DNA of 64,000 bases, taken from contig NZ_CP022161.1 in the NCBI RefSeq assembly GCF_002214185.1, positions 8,935,486 to 8,999,485 on the forward strand, written 5' to 3'. Shown here in pieces: positions 57,899 to 64,000 of the stretch (position 1 is its first letter; each line of letters begins with the position of its first letter). The translations under genes were made by a program, and so were the position numbers. Below the pieces are notes generated by a model that was given only the letters and a program-made list of their open reading frames with translations, searched no databases and was not told where the DNA came from. The stretch comes from Streptomyces capitiformicae. Its GTDB lineage: Bacteria > Actinomycetota > Actinomycetes > Streptomycetales > Streptomycetaceae.

Positions 57899-58187
57899 GG
57901 CCCGTCCCCTCCTGGGTGCGGATCGCGTCTCCCGGCCGGACCGGGACCAGACAAGCCCGTTGACCCGGGCGGTCGTTGACCGTGACGAGGCAGTCGAAGC
58001 AGACACCGATGCCGCAGAAGACCCCGCGCGGCCGACCCTCGCCCCGGGTGGTGCGCCAGGACGTGACCCCGGCGGCCCAGAGCGCGGCGGCGACCGTCTG
58101 ACCGGGCAGCGCGTCGATCTCACGACCGTCCAACGTGACGGTGAAGGCGGGCCCCGGTTCCGCTTCCGCGAGTTCCAGCGGGTTCAT
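57888..58187 (-). CDS. [2Fe-2S] ferredoxin-like subunit of the dehydrogenase
   Basis: 99 residues. The cluster motif is CGIGVCFDCLVTVND, then a fourth cysteine in RACLVPV. This small subunit (SoxD/HcnA-like) passes electrons between the two flavoprotein subunits. It overlaps the DadA-like gene by 4 bp (ATGA) and the alpha-subunit gene by 11 bp. Confidence 0.9.
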   Translation of the reverse strand: MNPLELAEAEPGPAFTVTLDGREIDALPGQTVAAALWAAGVTSWRTTRGEGRPRGVFCGIGVCFDCLVTVNDRPGQRACLVPVRPGDAIRTQEGTGHER

Positions 58188-59398
58188 GCCGCGTCCCCCT
58201 CGTCCCCCTCGTCACCTTCGTCACCTTCGTCACCTTCGTAGTCCTCTTCGTGCTCCTCGAACCGGTCCGGCCGGAACGGCGTCAGGTCGAGATCGGGCGT
58301 CTTCCCGCCGAGTACCTGGGCGATCAGCCGCCCGGTGCCGGTGGCGAGCCCGATCCCGGCGCCCTCGTGGCCGCAGGCGTGGAACAGCCCCGGTACCCGG
58401 GGATCGGGCCCGATCGCGGGCAGATGATCGGGCATGTACGGCCGGAAGCCGAGGTACGTCCGCATCGCCCGCACCCGTTCCAGGAAGGGGAACAGCCGGG
58501 TGGCGCCCGCCGCCAGCGCCCTTACGACGGGCAGCGAGAACGACCGGTCGAAGCCGACGCGCTCCCGGCTCGCCCCGATCAGCACCGGCCCGGCGGCCGT
58601 GCCCTCGACGACCGGGGAGGTCTGGAGTGCCGCCGAGTCGCTGGCCACGTCGGCCACGTAGTCGGCGGCGTACACCTTGTGCCGCACCAGGGGCGGGAGC
58701 GGCTCGGTGACGAGGACGAAGCCGCGCCGGGGGAGGACGGGCAGACCGACTCCGGCGAGCGCGGCCAGTTCGCCGCCCCAGGTGCCGGCGGCGTTCACGA
58801 CGGCCGGTGCGTGGATGTCGCCCCGGTCGGTTCTCACGCCGCGTACGGTGCCGTCGGCCGCGCGCAGCACCTCGGTCACGGTGCGGCCGGTGAGCAGACG
58901 GGCGCCGGAGGCCCGTACGAGATGGGCGGCGGCCAGGGTGGGCATGACCTGGGCGTCCTGCGGGTAGTGCACGCCGCCCGCGAGGCCGGGTGCCAAGTGG
59001 GGCTCCAGGTCGGTGAGTTGATGGGCGGCGACGCTTTCCGCCGTGACCCCGGCGGAACGCTGCCCGGCCGCGAAGTCCTCCAGGGCGCCGAGCCCGTCCG
59101 GGGTGGAGGCGACGACGAGGCCGCCCTTCGCCTCGTACTCGAACGCCGGGCCGAGACCCGGCTCGGCGGCCAGCTCGGCCCACAACCGGTTGGACAGCAG
59201 GGCGAGTTCGAGCTCCGGGCCCGGTTCCTTGTCGGAGACCAGGAGGTTGCCCTCGCCGGCGCCGGTCGTGCCGCCCGCCACCGGGCCGCGGTCCACCACG
59301 GTGACGGCCAGCCCCGCCCGGGCCGCGTACAGGGCGCAGGCCGCGCCCACCATTCCCGCTCCGACAACCACGACGTCGCAGGTCAGTCGCTCGGTCAC
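58184..59398 (-). CDS. DadA-like FAD amino-acid dehydrogenase, first gene of the hydroxyproline operon
   Basis: 404 residues. FAD motif VVVVGAGMVGAACALYAARA (about 9-28) and the end motif GLFHACGHEGAGIGLATGTG. DAO/DadA fold; it should be the catalytic subunit that oxidises cis-4-hydroxy-D-proline. The last 24 residues are an acidic repeat of E-G-D units encoded by a 12-15-bp microsatellite (58196-58243), which is probably variable. The GTG start at 59398 directly abuts the 17-bp motif and has no clear ribosome site, so leaderless translation or a downstream start is possible. Confidence 0.85.
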   Translation of the reverse strand: MTERLTCDVVVVGAGMVGAACALYAARAGLAVTVVDRGPVAGGTTGAGEGNLLVSDKEPGPELELALLSNRLWAELAAEPGLGPAFEYEAKGGLVVASTPDGLGALEDFAAGQRSAGVTAESVAAHQLTDLEPHLAPGLAGGVHYPQDAQVMPTLAAAHLVRASGARLLTGRTVTEVLRAADGTVRGVRTDRGDIHAPAVVNAAGTWGGELAALAGVGLPVLPRRGFVLVTEPLPPLVRHKVYAADYVADVASDSAALQTSPVVEGTAAGPVLIGASRERVGFDRSFSLPVVRALAAGATRLFPFLERVRAMRTYLGFRPYMPDHLPAIGPDPRVPGLFHACGHEGAGIGLATGTGRLIAQVLGGKTPDLDLTPFRPDRFEEHEEDYEGDEGDEGDEGDEGDAA

Positions 59399-59415
59399 GC
59401 CAGTACTATGTCACA
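59399..59415 (-). promoter_or_regulatory. Candidate regulator site between the hydroxyproline operon and the FGE gene
   Basis: On the minus strand TGTGACATAGTACTGGC; its core ATGTGACAT (59408-59416) is palindromic around one base. Same motif as at 56463. It touches the operon's start codon, so a bound regulator would block transcription or translation start. On the plus strand TACTAT in the same site could be a -10 box for the gene at 59519. Confidence 0.5.
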
Positions 59416-59518
59416 TGGTGCTGTGCACGGGAATACCGCGAAACCCCGGCGTGCGAGCCGTCGGCGCCGTCGGGCTACCCTGCACGCCCCGGCACAAGTC
59501 ACCTCGAAGGACCACGCG

Positions 59519-60475
59519 ATGGCACACGACAGGCCCTGCTGCGCCCCCGGTCGGGAGCCGGTGGCTGTGCCGTCGGAGGTGCCGAGGGACATGACCTCGG
59601 CTGAACCACAGAAGGCGCGGCACACCGAACGGCTGCTGGAACTCCCCGGCGGCCTTTTCCTCATGGGCACCGAGGACGAGGTCGGCTACCCCGCGGACGG
59701 CGAGGGCCCGGTCCGCGAGGTGGAGCTGAGCCCGTTCCGGATCGCCGCGACGACCGTCACCAACGAACAGTTCGCGGCCTTCGTGGACGCGACCGGCCAT
59801 GTGACGGAGGCCGAGCACTTCGACTTCTCCTTCGTCTTCGAGGGCTTCCTCGCCGACGACCTGCTCGCCCTCTCCCCACGCGTCCCCGGCACCCCGTGGT
59901 GGCGCGGCGTCCGAGGCGCGACCTGGCGGCACCCGGAAGGCCCCGGCTCCTGCGTCGACGCGATCCTCGACCACCCCGTCGTGCACGTCTCCTGGAATGA
60001 CGCGCAGGCCTACTGCGCCTGGTCCGGGACCCGGCTGCCCACCGAGGCCGAGTGGGAGTACGCGGCCCGCGGCGGCCTGGAACAGAAGCGCTATCCCTGG
60101 GGCGACGACCTCGCCCCCGACGGCCGCCCCACCTGCAACATCTGGCGCGGCACCTTCCCCACCCACAACACCGCCGCCGACGGCTACCGCTCCACAGCCC
60201 CCGCCGACGCCTTCGCCCCCAACGGCTACGGCCTCCACAACACCGTCGGCAACGTCTGGGAGTGGTGCGCCGACCACTTCAGCCCCGACTTCCACCGGAC
60301 CGGCCCCCGCGCCGACCCCACCGGCCCCCCGGACGGCCCCTCGCGCGTCATGCGCGGCGGCTCCCACATGTGCCACGCCTCCTACTGCAATCGCTACCGG
60401 GTGGCCGCCCGCTCCTCCAACACCCCCGACAGCTCGGCCGGCAACATCGGCTTCCGCGTCGCGGCGACGCTCTGA
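59519..60475 (+). CDS. Formylglycine-generating enzyme (sulfatase activator)
   Basis: 318 residues, close to the characterised Streptomyces enzyme in length. FGE-sulfatase domain throughout: LPGGLFLMGTEDEVGYPADG, VHVSWNDAQAYCAWSGTRLP, GNVWEWCADHF, and the active-site segment RGGSHMCHASYCNRYRVAAR, which has both redox cysteines (five residues apart), then NIGFRV. It oxidises a cysteine of sulfatases to formylglycine. ATG 59519 follows GAAGGA by 8 bases. No sulfatase gene is in the window. Confidence 0.93.
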   Translation: MAHDRPCCAPGREPVAVPSEVPRDMTSAEPQKARHTERLLELPGGLFLMGTEDEVGYPADGEGPVREVELSPFRIAATTVTNEQFAAFVDATGHVTEAEHFDFSFVFEGFLADDLLALSPRVPGTPWWRGVRGATWRHPEGPGSCVDAILDHPVVHVSWNDAQAYCAWSGTRLPTEAEWEYAARGGLEQKRYPWGDDLAPDGRPTCNIWRGTFPTHNTAADGYRSTAPADAFAPNGYGLHNTVGNVWEWCADHFSPDFHRTGPRADPTGPPDGPSRVMRGGSHMCHASYCNRYRVAARSSNTPDSSAGNIGFRVAATL

Positions 60476-60515
60476 ACAGACGAAGCTCTGAACAGACGAC
60501 GGTCTGAACAGACGA
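60471..60515. repeat. Three direct copies of TCTGAACAGACGA at the FGE stop
   Basis: The 13-bp unit occurs at 60471, 60487 and 60503 with 3-bp spacers. The first copy contains the FGE stop codon TGA, so replication slippage at the gene end is likely. Each copy would add a stop. Confidence 0.7.
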
Positions 60516-60546
60516 ACGCCGATTCACCGGCCCGAGGGAGCGCGGG

Positions 60547-61355
60547 TCAGGCCTTGGTCGTGGACGTCGACCTGTGGACCGCCCTGACCCTGCGGTCGAA
60601 CTCGCGGTTGAGGAACGGCATGAGGACGCCGCCGAACCGGGCCAGCGCCCGCGGGCCCGGAGCCGGGCAGATCATGAAACGCCGCTGATCGATACCCCGT
60701 ACGATCGCCGCCGCGACCTGTTCCGCCGTGAGGGGCTTGTTCGTTCCGCCGACCACCCGGGTCTCCTCCGGCTTCCACCGGTTCTCCTCGGCGAGCTGCG
60801 GGGTGTCCACGTCCGGCGGGAAGACGACACCGACGTGCACCCCGTGCGGTACGAGTTCGGCCCGCAGCGACTCCATCAGCCCACGCACGGCGAACTTGGC
60901 CGGTGCGTACGCGCTGTAGCCGAAGATGCCGAGCAGTCCGGCGGCGGACGACACCGCGACCACGCTGCCGTACCGCGTTCCACCATGCCGGGGGCGACGG
61001 CCCGCAGGGCGTACAGCGTGCCGAAGTAGTCGACCTCCATCATCTACCGGAAGACCTCGTCCGACAGCTCCAGGAAGTGCCCCGGGCGGGCGAGCCCCGC
61101 CGAGGTGATCAGGATGTCGCAGGGCTGCGCCTGTTCCGCCTCCAGTTCGGTGATGGCACGGGTGAGGGCCACCCGGTCGGCCACGTCGACCGCTCGCGAG
61201 GCGGCCGAGACCGTCTTCACGGCCGCCTCCAGGCGTTCCGCTCCCCGTGCGATCAGCGACAGCTTCGCACCACGTGCCGCGAGCAGCCGGGCCGTGGCCA
61301 GGCCGATGCCGCTCGACCCGCCGGTCACGATCACATGGGTCGAACCGACGTCCAG
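60547..61355 (-). pseudogene. Short-chain dehydrogenase/reductase with a stop codon and a frameshift
   Basis: From about 61355 the frame reads STHVIVTGGSSGIGLATARL (TGxxxGIG cofactor motif), CDILITSAGLARPGHFLELS, then an in-frame TAG at 61044-61046. It resumes in the same frame MMEVDYFGTLYALRAVAPGM, shifts frame near 60980, and continues VVAVSSAAGLLGIFGYSAYA with the S-Y-K triad (YAPAKFA) to a stop at 60547. Where homologs start with M-D-V this copy has CTG-GAC-GTC, so the start codon also appears lost. It resembles the 3-ketodihydrosphingosine-reductase-like SDR group. Confidence 0.8.
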
Positions 61356-61395
61356 GGAACGTGTGTTCTGCGCAGTCTCATGGCGAGGAGCGTAC

Positions 61396-61662
61396 TCAGA
61401 GTCCGAGCCCCTGGACCATGTCGTCGACGACGAACCGGCACCGGGGCAGCGGCCGCCGCTCCGACCGCGAGGGCGCCACCACGTCGGGCGGGCCGGCGGT
61501 TCGATCGGCCGACGCCACCGCCGGGCTCGCGGCGAGCCTGCCGGAGAGGACGTCCGCGAGAACAAGGATTCCACCGGTCGGGAAGAAGCCGGTGGGGGAG
61601 ATACCGGCAGAGGAGATGTCGGTTGCGGAGATGTCGGTCGGGGTGGTTTCCGAGGCTTTCAT
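61396..61662 (-). CDS. Hypothetical protein of 88 residues
   Basis: MKASETTPTDISATDISSAG, a low-complexity Thr/Ser/Ile N-terminus with a duplicated T-D-I-S, then a moderately hydrophobic centre (GGILVLADVLSGRLAASPA) and a basic C-terminus. GGAAAGGACC lies upstream of ATG 61662. No family was recognised. It lies just upstream of the broken SDR in the same direction. Small size and repeats make it uncertain. Confidence 0.35.
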   Translation of the reverse strand: MKASETTPTDISATDISSAGISPTGFFPTGGILVLADVLSGRLAASPAVASADRTAGPPDVVAPSRSERRPLPRCRFVVDDMVQGLGL

Positions 61663-61909
61663 GGACCGGTCCTTTCCGTGGGGCGTCCAAGGCTGACGCG
61701 TCCGCCGGTGTCGCAGTTGACGCAACAGTGTCCGATCCCGCTTCAACCCTGGTTATGCGGGCTGATTAACCAACGATGAATGGGAAGGCGGAAGTCGCCC
61801 TCCCGAGCGGCACCCACATCCCGCCCCACATCACGCCCCACATCACCCGCTCGGCCGAGCACCGGGGTGGCCTCTGGGAAGTCGCCCCGTACGCGGGTGT
61901 GATGGCCGC

Positions 61910-63865
61910 ATGACCGACTCCGTGGCCCGCGACCCCCTGCCACCCGCCCCCGATCCACCCGAGTCGTACGGCTACCGCCTCAAGTGCCTCGTCCTGGGCC
62001 CGCCCCTGGTCACCGAGCGGATCGCCAAGGAGAAACTGGACAACCGGACCGCCCTCGGGGTGCTGGCGTCGGACTGCCTCAGCTCCTCGGCGTACGGCAG
62101 CGAGGAGATGCTGCGGGTGCTGGTCCCGGTGGTCGGCGTCGCCGCCTTCACCCTGCTGATGCCGGTGACCGGCGCCATCCTGTTCGTCCTCGTGCTGCTG
62201 ACGCTCTGCTACAGCGACGTCGTCATGATCTACACGCGGGCGGGCGGCAGTTACGTCGTCGCCCGCGAGAACCTGGGACCCGACATCGCCCAGGTCGCGG
62301 CGGTCGCCCTCCTCGTCGACTACGTCGTGACGGTCGCCGTCCAGGTCTCGGCGGGCACGAACGCGATCATCTCCCTCGCCCATCTGATCGGCGACGACTG
62401 GACCGGCATCGACCACCTCCAACTCCCCATCAGCATCGGCGTCGTCCTGCTTCTCGCCTACGGCAACCTGCGCGGACTGCGTGAGGCCGGCCGGATGTTC
62501 GCCCTGCCCGCCTACCTGTTCATGGCGGCCGTGGGGCTGATGCTCGTCATCGGGATCGCCCGCTGGGCCTTCGGCGACCTGCCGCACGCCGACCTCCACG
62601 CGAGCGGCACCGTGCCCGTCGGCACGGCGGGGGACGGCTGGCTGTACGGCGCCTCGCTGTTCATGGTGCTCCGGGCGTTCGCCAACGGCGGCTCGTCCCT
62701 GACCGGCCTGGAGGCGATCTCCAACGGCATCTCCGTCTTCCGGGAGCCACAGGGCCGCAACGCACGCCGCACACTGATCACCATGAGCTGCGTGCTCGGC
62801 GTCCTGGTCCTGGGCGTCTCGGGCCTCGCCCACCTCACCCACGCGACCCCCTACACGGACGGCACCCCCACGGTCATCGCCCAGGAGGCCCACCTCGTCT
62901 TCGGCGGCGACTCGTGGGGCAGCGCGGGCCTGGTCTTCGTCCAGCTGGCCACGGCCGTGATCCTCTACACCGGCGCCAACACCCCCTTCACCGGCTTTCC
63001 GTACCTCGCCAGCTTCGTGGCGGAGGACCGTTTCCTGCCCCGCCCGCTCACCCGCCGGGGACACCGGCTGGCCTTCTCCAACGGCATCATCACCCTCTCC
63101 GCCGTCGCGCTCGCCCTTCTGCTGGTGACCGACGCGAACGTCGACAAGCTCGTCGCGCTCTACGCCATCGGCGTGTTCACCGCGTTCACCATGACCGGCT
63201 CCGGACTCACCGCCCACCATCTGCGGCGCCGCGAACCGGGCCGCACATGGAAGATCGCCGTCAACGCGACCGCCGCGACCGTCTCCGCCGCAGTCGTCCT
63301 GATCTTCGCCGTCACCAAGTTCACCGAGGGCGCCTGGCTGGTCGTGGTCGTCTTCCCCGTCGGCGTCTGGGCCCTGGTCCGCGTCAACCGCGAATACCGC
63401 GCCGAATCGGCTGCCCTGGCGGCCCTCCCGCCGGCCGAACACAGCGACCGCCCCCGCTGGCGACACCACGTGGTCCTGGTCCTCGTCGACGCCTTCGACC
63501 CGGCGGCGTTCCACGCCCTGCGCTACGCCCACGAACTACGCCCGGACGAGGTACGGGCCGTCCACGTCGCCGTCGACACCACCCGCGCCCACCACCTGAC
63601 CCGGCGCTGGCGAGCCACTCACGCCACAGACGTCCCCCTCGAAGTCGTCGACTGCCCCGACCGCCGAGTCGCCCATACCCTGACCCGCCTCGCCACCGAG
63701 ACCACCGCCGACGGCCGCACGGCCCTGACCCTCCTCATCCCACACCGCACCTACCGCACGATCCTCGGCCGCCTCCTCCACAGCGGCACAGCCGAACACC
63801 TGGTCCACACCCTGGAGCAACTCCCATCGGTGGCGGTGACGATCCTGCCGTACCGGGTTCCCTAA
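61910..63865 (+). CDS. APC-superfamily permease with cytosolic C-terminal domain
   Basis: 651 residues. Cytosolic start (NRTALGVLASDCLSSSAYGS), then about 12 helices including YTRAGGSYVVARENLGP and ANGGSSLTGLEAISNG, motifs of the APC amino-acid/cation transporter group. The final 150 residues are a soluble alpha/beta domain (HHVVLVLVDAFDPAAFHALR and VDTTRAHHLTRRW), like a universal-stress-type module. It is the intact relative of the broken permease at 1180-3224. The substrate is unknown; K+ or amino acids are both possible for this group. Confidence 0.85.
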   Translation: MTDSVARDPLPPAPDPPESYGYRLKCLVLGPPLVTERIAKEKLDNRTALGVLASDCLSSSAYGSEEMLRVLVPVVGVAAFTLLMPVTGAILFVLVLLTLCYSDVVMIYTRAGGSYVVARENLGPDIAQVAAVALLVDYVVTVAVQVSAGTNAIISLAHLIGDDWTGIDHLQLPISIGVVLLLAYGNLRGLREAGRMFALPAYLFMAAVGLMLVIGIARWAFGDLPHADLHASGTVPVGTAGDGWLYGASLFMVLRAFANGGSSLTGLEAISNGISVFREPQGRNARRTLITMSCVLGVLVLGVSGLAHLTHATPYTDGTPTVIAQEAHLVFGGDSWGSAGLVFVQLATAVILYTGANTPFTGFPYLASFVAEDRFLPRPLTRRGHRLAFSNGIITLSAVALALLLVTDANVDKLVALYAIGVFTAFTMTGSGLTAHHLRRREPGRTWKIAVNATAATVSAAVVLIFAVTKFTEGAWLVVVVFPVGVWALVRVNREYRAESAALAALPPAEHSDRPRWRHHVVLVLVDAFDPAAFHALRYAHELRPDEVRAVHVAVDTTRAHHLTRRWRATHATDVPLEVVDCPDRRVAHTLTRLATETTADGRTALTLLIPHRTYRTILGRLLHSGTAEHLVHTLEQLPSVAVTILPYRVP

Positions 63866-63884
63866 CAAACAAGGGCCAGGGGGG

Positions 63885-64000
63885 GAGCGCCCCTAAGGGG
63901 CGCGGGGCTGTGCCGATATGCGGCTCCGCCGCGTGGGCGCGACAAGCCACGGACGACCCGCAGCCGACCAACCACGGAAACCCCTACGGCGACAACTCGA
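63885..64000. repeat. Conserved Streptomyces intergenic repeat with hairpin
   Basis: Immediately after the permease a 7-bp stem GCGCCCC/GGGGCGC with a TAA loop (63887-63903) could act as a terminator. The following GCGGGGCTGTGCCGATATGC and GGCTCCGCCGCGTGGGCGCG pattern is, from memory, a sequence found between many genes in Streptomyces genomes. It continues to the window edge. Confidence 0.5.

Noticed and set aside
61776..61913. 45-codon ORF whose stop overlaps the start of the APC permease.
   Set aside because: No ribosome site and a low-complexity HITPHIT segment; coupling cannot be supported.
1..64000. tRNA, rRNA, phage integrase or attachment sites.
   Set aside because: None could be recognised by reading; no integrase or tRNA-like cloverleaf near any gene boundary inspected.

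Overview
This is a high-GC actinobacterial chromosome segment, almost certainly Streptomyces. Codons strongly prefer G or C in the third position, GTG/TTG starts and GGAGG-type ribosome sites are common, and the gene families are typical of the genus: KdpFABC-DE, flotillin with NfeD, a DUF3040 protein, a site-2 protease with CBS domains, TTC38-type TPR, type I PKS, TerD and FGE. No rRNA, tRNA or CRISPR array was seen. About a dozen loci are broken genes or gene scraps, so the window reads as accessory or arm-like DNA in active decay.

Layout. 1-12 kb: a membrane protein, a CBS-domain protein, an APC-type permease broken by a frameshift, then a complete potassium-uptake operon (27-residue ORF, kdpF, kdpA, kdpB, kdpC, kdpE, kdpD). 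11.8-13 kb: a DUF4118 gene killed by a stop codon and by a miniature transposon-like element inserted exactly at a TA. 13-19 kb: hypothetical membrane proteins, flotillin plus an NfeD-like partner, and a site-2 protease in frame with a DUF3040 segment. 19.3-23.4 kb: a second, stripped kdp locus (27-residue ORF, kdpF, a kdpE tail and an intact kdpD, with kdpA/B/C deleted), a small membrane protein, and the collapsed remains of a TrkH/TrkA potassium system. 23.4-29.2 kb: a glycosyltransferase-like scrap, a methyltransferase, two molybdopterin oxidoreductases and a large membrane protein. 29.5-35 kb: the tail of an NRPS, an MFS exporter, a GNAT acetyltransferase and scraps. 35.2-37.1 kb: an unusual exonuclease-BRCT-BRCT-TerD fusion. 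38-43 kb: a D-2-hydroxyacid dehydrogenase, a lipoprotein-like carbonic anhydrase, remnants of a GntR regulator and of a GH5 mannanase/cellulase with FN3 and CBM2, and a TPR protein. 43.1-53 kb: a compact two-gene biosynthetic locus of a flavin halogenase overlapping a one-module type I PKS (acyl-AMP ligase-ACP-KS-AT-DH-KR-ACP-TE). 53.2-59.4 kb: a Nudix-like protein, then a trans-4-hydroxy-L-proline catabolic cluster with its GntR regulator. 59.5-64 kb: a formylglycine-generating enzyme, a broken SDR, an intact APC permease and a widespread Streptomyces intergenic repeat.

How the genes work together. The first third is about K+ homeostasis and membrane stress. KdpD senses, KdpE activates and KdpFABC pumps K+. 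A second KdpD survives without its own pump or regulator and may now signal through the first KdpE. The hydroxyproline cluster encodes epimerization of L-Hyp, oxidation by a three-subunit flavin/[2Fe-2S] dehydrogenase and deamination by a DapA-family enzyme. A near-identical 17-bp motif lies at both of its internal promoters. The PKS-halogenase pair is the most promising biosynthetic unit: it has its own starter-loading ligase, one reducing module, an offloading thioesterase and a halogenase, so in principle it could make a short halogenated unsaturated acid or an iteratively built polyene acid.
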